Origin: Arcobacter suis CECT 7833
Lineage (GTDB): Bacteria > Campylobacterota > Campylobacteria > Campylobacterales > Arcobacteraceae
Assembly: GCF_003544815.1 (NCBI RefSeq)
Contig: NZ_CP032100.1
Span: forward strand, 1,550,001-1,614,000
DNA length: 64,000 bases
Direction: 5' to 3'
The notes under the pieces are model-generated. The model searched no databases. It had not been told where the DNA came from and saw nothing but the letters and a program-made list of their open reading frames with translations. A program made the translations under genes and the position numbers. Positions 54,153 to 62,587 of this stretch are shown here, piece after piece (within the stretch, counting starts at the first letter, position 1; every line of letters begins with the position of its first letter).

Positions 54153-54527
54153 TCAATTATTTTTCAAATTCTTCAATCCATTATATTCAAACAAAAAAAT
54201 CAAAGTCTTATTTACATAATATTTTATAGTATCTCTTGCAATTTTGTCTAATTTATAGATTTTTTGTCCTCTTATCGTTTTGCCTTTTCCAAAAAGGAAG
54301 TTGTATTTATCAGCTATATGCCTTCCTCTAAACCAGCCAATATGAATATAATCATCTTTTACTTTTATATAACAAAATCCACCCTCTTTAGAATAAAGAG
54401 TGGTGATATTTTCACTATATTTTTCTTTTACATCATTTCCTATGCAGATTTTAATAAAATCTCTTACACTTAGGAAAAGTTCTGCATATTCACCATTAAT
54501 ATCTTTTTCAAAAGAGGTTCTTTTCAT
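54153..54527 (-). CDS. DUF1801-like small protein
   Basis: A 124-residue cytoplasmic protein. The core KEGGFCYIKVKDDYIHIGWFRGRHIADKYNFL (residues about 47-79, given in part) recalls the DUF1801/YdhG fold: an antiparallel sheet followed by a loop and LFGKGKTIRGQKI, then a C-terminal helix. The function is unknown for the family. It is upstream of the TetR gene on the same strand, but about 30 nt of non-coding DNA and the operator separate them, so it may be independent. Confidence 0.58.
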   Translation of the reverse strand: MKRTSFEKDINGEYAELFLSVRDFIKICIGNDVKEKYSENITTLYSKEGGFCYIKVKDDYIHIGWFRGRHIADKYNFLFGKGKTIRGQKIYKLDKIARDTIKYYVNKTLIFLFEYNGLKNLKNN

Positions 54528-54616
54528 TGTTTATTTTCCTTTTTTATATTCTAACATCTAATTAGAAAGTTATAAAAAAATTTGATATAAAAATTTTAAT
54601 TTTAGTCTGCATACTA

Positions 54617-54622
54617 TATAAT
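54617..54622 (+). promoter_or_regulatory. -10 element of zinc-ribbon membrane protein gene
   Basis: TATAAT in a TGCATACTATATAATTG context lies 38 nt before the ATA that follows the ribosome site AAAAGG. An in-frame TTG at 54622-54624 shares a base with this element and so could not be in the transcript. This argues for the downstream start. Confidence 0.5.
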
Positions 54623-54654
54623 TGCGAAAATTTAATCTACAAAAAGGTATTCAA

Positions 54655-55221
54655 ATAGAAAACTCAAAAATAAAAATAACTATAGTAGTGATTGCATCAC
54701 TAATTTTAGGAATTGGTATTTTATTCTTTATTCCACAAACACATGATTATGTTATCGATTCATTTTTACAAATATGGTTTGGCATAATTTGGACTTATGA
54801 AGCTTTATTAACTTCATATACTGTTCCGTTATGGGTATTGATAATTATTTCAGTTTTAGCACTTACAACTATAATAAGATTTTTAATAAATCTACAAAGT
54901 AACACTAAACCAGAACATCTTTCATATAAAGAAGATTTTATATACGGAGCAAACTGGAGATGGAAATGGACAAAAAATGAAGTATCAAATATTCAATGTT
55001 ATTGTCCTAAATGTGATTCTTTATTAGTATATGATGACAGTTCTTGCCATACAAGATATACAGATGTAACAAAAACAGATTTTATATGTCAAAACTGTGA
55101 ATCACAATTAGTAACAAGTATTCATGGTGGAAATAAAAATTATGCTATAAATGCTGTAAAAAGAGAAATTGAAAGACGAATTAGAACAAATGAGTATAAA
55201 ATAAATCTACATAAAAGCTAA
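54655..55221 (+). CDS. Membrane protein with C-terminal zinc ribbon, apparent ATA start
   Basis: A protein of about 188 residues. Two hydrophobic helices (ITIVVIASLILGIGILFFIP and PLWVLIIISVLALTTIIRFL) are followed by a cytoplasmic zinc-ribbon-like domain, CYCPKC...CQNC with about 35 residues between. The function is unknown. An in-frame TTG at 54622 has no ribosome site and overlaps a TATAAT. AAAAGG at 54642-54647 is 7 nt before ATA at 54655, the best-placed codon. No ATG, GTG or TTG exists there. The gene stands alone, with the ClbS-like gene 70 nt downstream. Confidence 0.65.
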   Translation: MENSKIKITIVVIASLILGIGILFFIPQTHDYVIDSFLQIWFGIIWTYEALLTSYTVPLWVLIIISVLALTTIIRFLINLQSNTKPEHLSYKEDFIYGANWRWKWTKNEVSNIQCYCPKCDSLLVYDDSSCHTRYTDVTKTDFICQNCESQLVTSIHGGNKNYAINAVKREIERRIRTNEYKINLHKS

Positions 55222-55291
55222 TACTTTATTTTAGTAACTCATTATGTTTAATTTCATAATGGGTTATTTTATTTATAAACAAAGGAATTTT

Positions 55292-55813
55292 ATGACTTCC
55301 GTACCCCAAAATAAACAAGAATTACTTCAAGCAATACAACTATCATATAAAAATATACTAACTGATTATTTAACTCTTCCTGAAAAATTTTCTAGAATAT
55401 TGGAAGTTGAAGGAAATATAAAAGGAACAACAATTAGTGTATGTGATACTTTAGCTTATCTTATTGGGTGGGGAAAACTTGTTCTAAAATGGTATGATAG
55501 AAAATCTGCTGGATTAGAAGTAATTTTCCCAGAAACTGGTTATAAATGGAACGAATTAGGAAAATTAGCCAATAACTTCCATTTTGAATATGCAAGTTGG
55601 TCTTACTCTAATTTAATTAATGAATTCAAAGAAACTATTAATAAAATTATTACATTGATAGAACATTTATCTAATTCTGAACTTTATGAAAAAGATTGGT
55701 ATGAAAAATATACTTTAGGTCGAATGATTCAATTTAATACATCTTCTCCAATGAAAAATATGCGTACTAAAATAAGAAAATTTAAAAAAGCTAAACTTCT
55801 ATTCAAAGTTTAG
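55292..55813 (+). CDS. ClbS/DfsB-family four-helix protein
   Basis: A 173-residue protein of the DinB-like/ClbS-DfsB superfamily: VPQNKQELLQAIQLSYKNILTDYLTLP, CDTLAYLIGWGKLVLKWYD, and VIFPETGYKWNELGKLANNFHFEYASWSYS. Family members include a resistance hydrolase for colibactin and proteins of unknown activity. An upstream in-frame ATG 48 nt earlier is less likely; the used ATG has AAAGGA 5 nt before it. Its last codons form the left arm of a terminator shared with argC. Confidence 0.82.
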   Translation: MTSVPQNKQELLQAIQLSYKNILTDYLTLPEKFSRILEVEGNIKGTTISVCDTLAYLIGWGKLVLKWYDRKSAGLEVIFPETGYKWNELGKLANNFHFEYASWSYSNLINEFKETINKIITLIEHLSNSELYEKDWYEKYTLGRMIQFNTSSPMKNMRTKIRKFKKAKLLFKV

Positions 55814-55819
55814 CTTTTT
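55785..55819. terminator. Bidirectional terminator between convergent genes
   Basis: Fourteen-base perfect arms AAAAAGCTAAACTT / AAGTTTAGCTTTTT surround a seven-base loop. The stem starts inside the end of the ClbS-like gene. Its T-rich right arm serves plus-strand transcription and the A-rich left arm serves argC from the other side. The stop codon of the ClbS-like gene lies in the right arm. Confidence 0.85.
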
Positions 55820-55822
55820 AAT

Positions 55823-56770
55823 TTATACTTTCAAACCTGCTTTTTCTTCAAGTCCTAACATGATATTCATATTTTGAACAGCAGCTCCAGAAGCTCCTTT
55901 TCCAAGATTATCAAGTCTTGAGATTACAAGTAAATAATCATCTGATTCATAAACTGAAATTTCGATTCTATTTGTATTATTGCACTTCATTGCATCTAAA
56001 AAGCCTTCATCTAAATACTTTATATCATCTTCAATTATTTTTACAAACTCTTCATTTTTATAATAATTTTTATATAAAGATAATACCTCAGCTTTTGATA
56101 TATTTTTTTCTAATTCATCTTTTATTAGATATGACATTACTAACATACCTTGAGAAAAGTTCCCAACGCTTGGTGTAAAAAATGGAGCTGATTCTAAACC
56201 TAAGATATATTTCATTTCAGGTAAATGTTTATGGCTTAAACCTAAAGCATAAGGTCTTTGACTTTTATATTTATCTTTATTTTCAGCTGCTTCATAAATA
56301 TCTATTAAACCTTTTCCTCCACCACTATAACCTGTGATTGAGTGGCAAACTATTTTTTGTTTTTTTGAAACTATGTTATTTTCAATTAATGGTTTCATTG
56401 CCATTATAAATCCACTTGCATGACAACCAGGAACACAAACTCTTGTTGAGTTTTTTATTTTTTCTCTTTGAGTTGGATTTAATTCTGCTATTCCGTAAGT
56501 CCAATCATGATTTGTTCTATGAGCTGTACTTGCATCTATTACTTTTGTTGTATTGTTAGTTATTAGTTTTATAGACTCCTTTGAAGCCTCATCAGGTAAA
56601 CATAAAAAAACCAAATCAGCTTCATTTAAAAACTTCTTTTTAATCTCTAAATCTTTTTTATCTTCTTCATTGATTGTTAAAATTTCAAGTTCATTTCTAT
56701 CTTTTAGCATTTCATGGATTTTTAATCCTGTTGTTCCAAACTGACCATCTACAAAGATTTTGTATTTCAT
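55823..56770 (-). CDS. argC: N-acetyl-gamma-glutamyl-phosphate reductase
   Basis: A 315-residue enzyme of arginine synthesis. The N terminus KYKIFVDGQFGTTGLKIHEML has the NADP loop, LVFLCLPDEASKESI follows, and the catalytic cysteine is in RVCVPGCHASGFIMAMKPLIE (about 112-132). HSITGYSGGGKGLID is the conserved downstream stretch. At 315 residues it belongs to the shorter ArgC class. GGAAA lies before the ATG. The GNAT gene follows upstream with 15 nt between. Confidence 0.94.
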   Translation of the reverse strand: MKYKIFVDGQFGTTGLKIHEMLKDRNELEILTINEEDKKDLEIKKKFLNEADLVFLCLPDEASKESIKLITNNTTKVIDASTAHRTNHDWTYGIAELNPTQREKIKNSTRVCVPGCHASGFIMAMKPLIENNIVSKKQKIVCHSITGYSGGGKGLIDIYEAAENKDKYKSQRPYALGLSHKHLPEMKYILGLESAPFFTPSVGNFSQGMLVMSYLIKDELEKNISKAEVLSLYKNYYKNEEFVKIIEDDIKYLDEGFLDAMKCNNTNRIEISVYESDDYLLVISRLDNLGKGASGAAVQNMNIMLGLEEKAGLKV

Positions 56771-56785
56771 TTTTATATTTCCTTT

Positions 56786-57349
56786 TTATTTAAATAAGCT
56801 TTTTGAAGTATCATAGACTAACTCATAATAGTTATTGTTGTTATATGAAAACTCTTTTATTACTTCAAGTTTTAATTTTTTTGTATGAGCTTCATAAGAC
56901 CTTGGATTTATTTTGTTTATAAATGTTACCAAAATAGGAAATCTTTTTGCCATATTCTCTCGTGCAAAGTCAAATATCTTTTCTAATACTCCACTCCCTC
57001 TATACTCTTTATCCACACAAACTGGTCCATATTGATATGAGTTTTGAACACTAAGCTTTTGACCTAAATACTCTAAGTTATGTAAATCTTCTACCATAAA
57101 AGCAAACATTGGCCATCTTGACCAAAAATTCCAAGATGCACTCATCACATAAGCTACAACCTTTTCATTAAGAACAGCAATAAATAAGCCCTGTTCTAAA
57201 GTAGTCAAATCAACCATTTGCTCTTTTGTAAAAGCAGTTGTAATAAACCCATCTTTTTTATCTTCTTGTCTTATAGTATCTATTTGATATTTAAAGTGTA
57301 ACTCTAATACTTTTTCTATATCTTCTATTTGTGCTAGTTTGTATTGCAT
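56786..57349 (-). CDS. GNAT-family acetyltransferase
   Basis: A 187-residue single-domain acetyltransferase: YKLAQIEDIEKVLELHFKYQ, a central barrel, and the acetyl-CoA loop VCVDKEYRGSGVLEKIFDFARENMAKRFP, ending EFSYNNNNYYELVYDTS. The substrate is unknown. Three in-frame ATGs are possible; the third is used because GGTGA stands before it and the domain starts at MQYKL. The first lies inside the toxin gene. Head-to-tail, it starts 14 nt after the toxin gene stop and may be part of that operon. Confidence 0.82.
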   Translation of the reverse strand: MQYKLAQIEDIEKVLELHFKYQIDTIRQEDKKDGFITTAFTKEQMVDLTTLEQGLFIAVLNEKVVAYVMSASWNFWSRWPMFAFMVEDLHNLEYLGQKLSVQNSYQYGPVCVDKEYRGSGVLEKIFDFARENMAKRFPILVTFINKINPRSYEAHTKKLKLEVIKEFSYNNNNYYELVYDTSKSLFK

Positions 57350-57362
57350 CTTTTTCACCATT

Positions 57363-57653
57363 TTATTTATAAATATCACCACGAAATCCAATATCCTCTA
57401 TAATTGCTTCAATGATAATATTATCATCAACAACTCTAATAATTAGACGAATATTACTCTTTCTAATTCTATAATAATCTTTTAAATTACCTTGTAACTG
57501 TTTATAATCAATATTTTCATCATAATTAAAAAAATGCTTTTTTATAAATTTAATAATAAGTTCATCTACTTGTTTTTCGTTTATAACATTTTTATTTTTA
57601 TCTAAAAATTTTTTTGCTTTTTTTAAATATGTAAGTTTTAAATCTTTTTTCAT
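57363..57653 (-). CDS. RelE/ParE-family toxin
   Basis: A 96-residue protein with the RelE/ParE superfamily plan: KLTYLKKAKKFLDKNK, YDENIDYKQLQGNLKDYYRIRKSNIRLIIRVVDDNIIIEAIIEDIGFRGDIYK, where the second stretch (about 48-96, given in part) is the beta sheet with the basic Y-R-I-R residues. Some family members cleave mRNA on ribosomes, others poison gyrase; which applies is not clear. It directly abuts the antitoxin gene stop, the normal arrangement. Confidence 0.88.
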   Translation of the reverse strand: MKKDLKLTYLKKAKKFLDKNKNVINEKQVDELIIKFIKKHFFNYDENIDYKQLQGNLKDYYRIRKSNIRLIIRVVDDNIIIEAIIEDIGFRGDIYK

Positions 57654-57929
57654 TTAAAACTCTATAGACAAACTTTTAGTATGAGATACTTCCTTTTCCT
57701 CATTAGTTCTATTTAAAAGCATCATTTCTATCTCTTTTTGTTCTAACAAATCATAAGCATTTTGTAATTTTTCATACTCTTCAATATCTAAGATTACAGC
57801 TTCCAATTTATTGTTTTTTGAAATAGCCAATCTATCTTTTGATTTATCAATGATACTATTTAGAATATTTGAAAATCCTCTTGCCATTTCACTCGCAGAA
57901 ACTATTTCATCTCTTTTATATGCTACCAT
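57654..57929 (-). CDS. Phd/YefM-type antitoxin
   Basis: A 91-residue protein with the YefM/Phd DNA-binding N terminus MVAYKRDEIVSASEMARGFSNILNSI and LEAVILDIEEYEKLQNAYDLLE, followed by a toxin-binding acidic/helical tail. It should bind and neutralise the toxin encoded immediately downstream, and repress the operon from the palindrome 17 nt upstream of its ATG. Confidence 0.9.
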   Translation of the reverse strand: MVAYKRDEIVSASEMARGFSNILNSIIDKSKDRLAISKNNKLEAVILDIEEYEKLQNAYDLLEQKEIEMMLLNRTNEEKEVSHTKSLSIEF

Positions 57930-57945
57930 TTTATTTTCCTAAAGT

Positions 57946-57973
57946 ATGTAATATTTTATGTATAATATTACAT
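57946..57973. promoter_or_regulatory. Palindrome in toxin-antitoxin promoter
   Basis: ATGTAATATT and AATATTACAT, ten-base perfect arms 8 nt apart, lie 17 nt before the antitoxin ATG. Such sites are used by Phd/YefM proteins for autoregulation of the operon. A TATAAT-like element lies within the right-hand part. Confidence 0.7.
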
Positions 57974-58088
57974 GAAATATTAATTACTAATTAAAGGTAA
58001 ATGTTCTCTTTTTTATTATTCTTAATTTGTTGTTTGTAATAAGATTATTTTTATATTATAATCTTTATTAAAAAATTGGAGCCATACC

Positions 58089-58790
58089 ATGTTATTTAAT
58101 GAAGGATTTTTAGAAAATGTTAGAGAAGAACCTATTCTTTCAATTGTTAGTGCTATTGAATTATGTATGAGTAAATTAGATACTTCACTTCAAAACTGGT
58201 TACAATCGGAATACGACTATTTATTTGAAACATATTCTTTAGTTTCAGTTATTTTAGAAAGTTTTAACTTACAATCAGCAGTAGAAGATATAAGTTTAGA
58301 AGGAAATATAAATAAAGATTGTATTAGTTTAAGAAATTATTTAGATTTAGTTCAAGTTGAATATGCGGCAAAAGCAAAACAAATTAGTCTAGAAACAATG
58401 AAAAATAGATTTCATAAAGAAATTAACAACTTATTCACTTATGAATTTTCACAAGGAGATTTAGACAGAATACAAGTACTTATTAATGAATTAAGAAAAG
58501 AAATAAAAGAATCGAACCTTTTTGAAACAAAACATCAAGAAAGATTATTAAAAAGATTAGAAAAACTACAAGCTGAAATGCATAAAAAAATGTCAGATAT
58601 TGATAGATTCTGGGGATTAGTTGGAGATGCAGGAGTAGTTTTAGGAAAATTTGGGAAAGATTCAAAACCATTTGTTGATAGAATTAGAGAAATTTCAGAC
58701 ATTGTTTGGAGAACACAATCAAGAGCAGAAGAACTACCTTCCAATACTCCTTCTCCTACACTTATCGAAGCTGAAATTGTAGAAGAATAA
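58089..58790 (+). CDS. Uncharacterised 233-residue helical protein
   Basis: A soluble, mostly helical protein. A central coiled-coil region (residues about 97-165, including LNELRKEIKESNLFETKHQERLLKRLEKLQ-like text) is followed by the motif DRFWGLVGDAGVVLGKFGKDSKPFVDRIREISDIVW (about 170-205, given in part), which looks conserved. The tail is short and acidic. I do not recognise the family. A TATAAT lies about 30 nt upstream, with TTGGAG as ribosome site. It stands alone between a toxin-antitoxin pair and uvrA, an accessory-type location. Confidence 0.7.
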   Translation: MLFNEGFLENVREEPILSIVSAIELCMSKLDTSLQNWLQSEYDYLFETYSLVSVILESFNLQSAVEDISLEGNINKDCISLRNYLDLVQVEYAAKAKQISLETMKNRFHKEINNLFTYEFSQGDLDRIQVLINELRKEIKESNLFETKHQERLLKRLEKLQAEMHKKMSDIDRFWGLVGDAGVVLGKFGKDSKPFVDRIREISDIVWRTQSRAEELPSNTPSPTLIEAEIVEE

Positions 58791-58800
58791 TATCTTTTTT

Positions 58801-58824
58801 ATTCCCAAATTATAGTTTGGGAAT
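58801..58824. repeat. Hairpin after the 233-residue gene
   Basis: Perfect nine-base arms ATTCCCAAA / TTTGGGAAT with a six-base loop lie 11 nt after the stop. T residues precede the stem on the plus strand but do not follow it, so it is not a standard intrinsic terminator in either direction. It may still end transcription or bind protein. Confidence 0.6.
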
Positions 58825-58873
58825 ATCATGTGGAACAAAAACTAAATTTAATCTCTTATTATAAAATCTATCA

Positions 58874-58879
58874 TATAAT
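58874..58879 (+). promoter_or_regulatory. Candidate -10 element for uvrA
   Basis: TATAAT lies 33 nt before the uvrA ATG, with AAAGG at 58896-58900 as ribosome site. No LexA-type palindrome is visible, in keeping with the lack of a classical SOS system in this phylum. Confidence 0.45.
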
Positions 58880-58906
58880 ATAAGCTTCAAATTTTAAAGG
58901 CAAAAC

Positions 58907-61720
58907 ATGACAAATTCTATCAAAATATTTAACGCTTGTGAAAATAACTTAAAAAATATAAACCTAGAAATACCAAAAAATAAACTTATAGTATTTACAG
59001 GACTTTCGGGTTCTGGAAAATCAACATTGGCATTTGACACACTTTATGCAGAAGGTCAAAGAAGATATATAGAATCTTTATCTTCTTACGCAAGACAGTT
59101 TTTAGATAAAGTTGGAAAACCAAATGTAGAAAGAATTGAAGGGCTAACACCTGCCATTGCAATTGACCAAAAAACAACATCTAAAAATCCTCGTTCAACT
59201 GTTGGAACTATTACAGAAGTATATGACTACTTTAGACTTTTATACGCCAGAATTGGAAAACAACATTGCCACCAATGTGGAGAACCAATTTCACAAATGA
59301 GTGCAAGTGATGTTATAAATCAAGTTTTAACTTTGCCAAATGATTCAAAAGTAGTAATCTTAGCTCCTTTAATCAATAGAAAAAAAGGAAGTTTTGCAGA
59401 TTTACTTGAAAGCTTAAGAGGCAAAGGTTATGTAAGAGCCATGATTGATGGAGTTATGGTTAGACTTGATGAAGAAATCGAACTTGCTAAAACTCAAATG
59501 CATACAATCAAAGTTGTAATTGATAGGGTTACAATAAAAGAAGAGAATAGAGATAGAATCGCTCAAGATATAGAAAAAGGTCTAAAAGAGAGTTTTGGAG
59601 AACTTGAAATTGAGATTTTAAACCATGAAGAAATGGGTGTTGAAAAACATATTCACTACTCTGAACATATGGCTTGTTTCTCTTGTAAAATCTCTTTTGA
59701 ACCACTTGAACCTTTATCATTTTCTTTTAACTCTCCAAAAGGTGCTTGTTCGTCTTGTGATGGTCTAGGAATTAGATATGCCCTTGATATGAAAAAAGTT
59801 ATAAATGAAGATTTATCTATTGAAGATGGAGCTATTAGAGTTATATATGGTTTTAATAAAGGTTTTTATTTCAAAATGCTTTTAGCTTTTTGTGAAGGAA
59901 GTGATATAGCTGTAAATATTCCTTTTAGAGATTTACCTGAGCATCAAAGAAAAGCTATTTTACATGGAAGTGTTGATGATGCAACATTCTTTTGGAAAAG
60001 ACACAAACTTACACGAAAATGGGAAGGTGTTGTAAAACTTGCCTATGACATGATAAAAGAAGAAAAAGAGATGAGTGAATACATGACTGAAAAGAAATGT
60101 GACTCTTGTAATGGTAATAGATTAAAACCCTCTTCTCAAAGTGTTTATGTGGCAAATAAAACAATAAGTGATATTTTAAATATTCCTATTGAAGATGCAC
60201 ATGCTTTTTTCCAAGATGATTCAAACTTTGATTATCTAAATGAGCAATTTAAAATGATTTCTAAACCAATTTTAAAAGAGATACGAGAAAGAATTTTCTT
60301 TTTACATGATGTTGGTTTAGGTTATATTACTCTTGGACGTGATGCAAGAACTATTTCTGGTGGAGAGGCTCAAAGAATTAGAGTAGCTTCACAAATAGGT
60401 TCAGGACTTACAGGAGTTATGTATGTACTTGATGAGCCATCTATTGGACTACATGAAAGAGATACAAATAAACTTATTAAAACTTTACGAGCCTTACAAG
60501 AAAAAGGAAATACAGTAATTGTTGTTGAACATGACAAAGAGACCATTCAAGCAGCTGATTATATAGTTGACATTGGACCAAACGCAGGAAAATATGGTGG
60601 AGAGATTGTATTTGCTGGAACTTTAAAAGAGATGAACAAAGCAAAAACTCTAACTGCAAAATATGTAACTGGAGCTAAAAAAATTGATTATGTTCATAAT
60701 CGTCCACAAGAAGAATTTATTGAAATCAAAAATGTAACTATAAACAATATAAAAGACTTAAATGTAAAAATTCCACTAAAAAATCTATGTGCAATTACAG
60801 GGGTTTCAGGAAGTGGTAAATCATCACTTATTTTACAAACCCTACTTCCCGTTGCAAAAGAGCTTTTAAATCGAGCAAGAAAAGTAAAAAAAGTAGATGG
60901 TGTTGAAATCGAAGGACTTGAAAGACTTGATAAAGTTATCTATCTTGACCAAAGTCCTATTGGAAGAACTCCACGATCAAATCCAGCAACTTATACTGGA
61001 CTTATGGACGAGTTAAGAGAACTATTTGCAAAAACAAAAGAAGCAATGCTTAGAGGTTATAAAATAGGAAGATTCTCTTTTAATGTAAAAGGTGGAAGAT
61101 GTGAGAAATGTCAAGGTGAAGGTGAAATAAAAATCGAAATGCACTTCTTACCAGATATTATGGTTAAATGTGATGATTGTCACGGAAGAAGATACAACTC
61201 TCAAACATTGGAAATAATGTATAAGGGTAAAAATATATCTGATGTATTAAATATGAGTGTTGATGAAGCTTTAGAGTTTTTTGCAAAAGTGCCAAAACTA
61301 AATGCAAAACTTCAAACACTTAGTGATGTTGGACTTGGATATATTACACTTGGACAAAATGCAGTTACACTTTCAGGTGGTGAAGCTCAAAGAATTAAAC
61401 TATCTAAAGAGTTAAGTAAAAAAGATACTGGAAATACTCTTTATGTTTTAGATGAACCAACAACTGGTTTACATTTTGCCGATGTTGACAGACTTACAAA
61501 AGTATTACATCATCTTGTTGATTTAGGAAACTCTGTACTTGTAATTGAACATAATCTTGATGTTATCAAAAACTCTGATTGGGTTATTGATATGGGACCT
61601 GAGGGTGGAAATAAAGGTGGAAAAATAGTTGATGAAGGAACACCTGAGTTTTTAGCATCAAATCACAAAGTTTCTGGTTCATATACTGGATATTATTTAG
61701 ATAAAGAGATAAATGGCTAA
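58907..61720 (+). CDS. uvrA: Excinuclease ABC subunit A
   Basis: A 937-residue ABC-type DNA damage sensor of nucleotide excision repair. Walker A of the first ATPase is FTGLSGSGKSTLAFDTLYAEG (about 31-51), zinc pairs CHQCGE and CxxC-CxxC stretches occur in CEKCQGEGE and CDDCHGRRY, the signatures TISGGEAQRIRVA and TLSGGEAQRIKLS close the two halves, and the second Walker A is ITGVSGSGKSSLI. The length suits UvrA. Its TAA overlaps the next ATG (TAATG). Confidence 0.97.
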   Translation: MTNSIKIFNACENNLKNINLEIPKNKLIVFTGLSGSGKSTLAFDTLYAEGQRRYIESLSSYARQFLDKVGKPNVERIEGLTPAIAIDQKTTSKNPRSTVGTITEVYDYFRLLYARIGKQHCHQCGEPISQMSASDVINQVLTLPNDSKVVILAPLINRKKGSFADLLESLRGKGYVRAMIDGVMVRLDEEIELAKTQMHTIKVVIDRVTIKEENRDRIAQDIEKGLKESFGELEIEILNHEEMGVEKHIHYSEHMACFSCKISFEPLEPLSFSFNSPKGACSSCDGLGIRYALDMKKVINEDLSIEDGAIRVIYGFNKGFYFKMLLAFCEGSDIAVNIPFRDLPEHQRKAILHGSVDDATFFWKRHKLTRKWEGVVKLAYDMIKEEKEMSEYMTEKKCDSCNGNRLKPSSQSVYVANKTISDILNIPIEDAHAFFQDDSNFDYLNEQFKMISKPILKEIRERIFFLHDVGLGYITLGRDARTISGGEAQRIRVASQIGSGLTGVMYVLDEPSIGLHERDTNKLIKTLRALQEKGNTVIVVEHDKETIQAADYIVDIGPNAGKYGGEIVFAGTLKEMNKAKTLTAKYVTGAKKIDYVHNRPQEEFIEIKNVTINNIKDLNVKIPLKNLCAITGVSGSGKSSLILQTLLPVAKELLNRARKVKKVDGVEIEGLERLDKVIYLDQSPIGRTPRSNPATYTGLMDELRELFAKTKEAMLRGYKIGRFSFNVKGGRCEKCQGEGEIKIEMHFLPDIMVKCDDCHGRRYNSQTLEIMYKGKNISDVLNMSVDEALEFFAKVPKLNAKLQTLSDVGLGYITLGQNAVTLSGGEAQRIKLSKELSKKDTGNTLYVLDEPTTGLHFADVDRLTKVLHHLVDLGNSVLVIEHNLDVIKNSDWVIDMGPEGGNKGGKIVDEGTPEFLASNHKVSGSYTGYYLDKEING

Positions 61721-62073
61721 TGAAAATAGATTACAACATCTTCAATCAAAAAACAGCAATAGATAGATTTATTTTTGCTGTTGAAAATGGCTTTTATGTT
61801 GAAGCTCACGAACTGCTTGAAGATGATTGGAATTTTTATAAAAAACAAGGAGAATTAAACAAAGCTCTTGTTTTAAAAGGTTTGATAAATGGAGCAACTG
61901 CCCTTGCCCTATTTCATATAAAAAAAAGACCTGAAAGTTATAAAAAAGTTTGGCCTGCTTTTGAAAAATATGTTCCATTATTGGATGTTGTAGATTTTGA
62001 AGAGAAAGAAAAATATTATTATATAAAAAATCGATTAATTGAATTAAGTAAAGAAGTAGAAGCCAAATTATAA
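61720..62073 (+). CDS. DUF309 family protein
   Basis: A 117-residue helical protein with the DUF309 signature: FIFAVENGFYVEAHELLEDDWNFYK (the ExHExLE..W motif near 28-38) and LVLKGLINGATALALFHIKKRPESYKKV. The histidine and acidic residues may form a metal site or active centre, but no function is established. It is coupled to uvrA by a TAATG overlap. Confidence 0.85.
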   Translation: MKIDYNIFNQKTAIDRFIFAVENGFYVEAHELLEDDWNFYKKQGELNKALVLKGLINGATALALFHIKKRPESYKKVWPAFEKYVPLLDVVDFEEKEKYYYIKNRLIELSKEVEAKL

Positions 62074-62092
62074 AAATAAAATTTGACTTCTA
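62057..62092. terminator. Imperfect hairpin between convergent genes
   Basis: Thirteen-base arms TAGAAGCCAAATT / AATTTGACTTCTA with one mismatch and a ten-base loop span the end of the DUF309 gene and the short gap before the FlaG-like gene. There is little T on the plus-strand side, so intrinsic termination is only a possibility. Confidence 0.45.
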
Positions 62093-62097
62093 AAGTT

Positions 62098-62454
62098 TTA
62101 AGATGCTGAATCAAGATTTAATAAATAAGCTTTTACTCTCATCATATCTTCTGTTGGGTATTGATTTTCAACATTACCCCTTTCCACTTTTACATAAAAA
62201 TCTTTAGATGAACCATTATAACCAAAATTTGTATTTGATAAAACAACCTCATATTTATTTGAAGTAGCACTATTAGTATCAACCTTTTTTGCTTCTGTTG
62301 ACTCTTTCTCTTTTGAAATAGCCTCTTGTTGCACTTGTTGAATAGCTTCTTCAGTTGTTATTTCCGATGATTTAGCCGATGGTTTAATTTTCTGAACTTC
62401 TAAAGCTTTATTATCACTGAACTGGTCAATTTTTGGTAACATTCCATATTGCAT
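62098..62454 (-). CDS. Small acidic protein, possibly FlaG-like
   Basis: A 118-residue protein. The N-terminal 70 residues are low-complexity, rich in E, K, S and Q. The C terminus (NKYEVVLSNTNFGYN, FYVKVERGNVENQYPTEDMMRVKAYLLNL) is compact and looks like a FlaG domain in layout: strand-strand-IPxE/PTED-helix. FlaG modulates flagellar filament length. No leader is present. The similarity is by eye and weak. It stands alone, with its promoter region facing away from the CNNM gene. Confidence 0.5.
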   Translation of the reverse strand: MQYGMLPKIDQFSDNKALEVQKIKPSAKSSEITTEEAIQQVQQEAISKEKESTEAKKVDTNSATSNKYEVVLSNTNFGYNGSSKDFYVKVERGNVENQYPTEDMMRVKAYLLNLDSAS

Positions 62455-62587
62455 AATAAGCTCCTTTTAAAAAAGTTTTAACTGCCCTATTATACAACTA
62501 TTTTTTATCTTTTGACAAAAATTTTTTTTATTAAGTTTATTTTGATATTATTTGTTCAAAATTATTTACAATTCATAGGAGAAAAAC

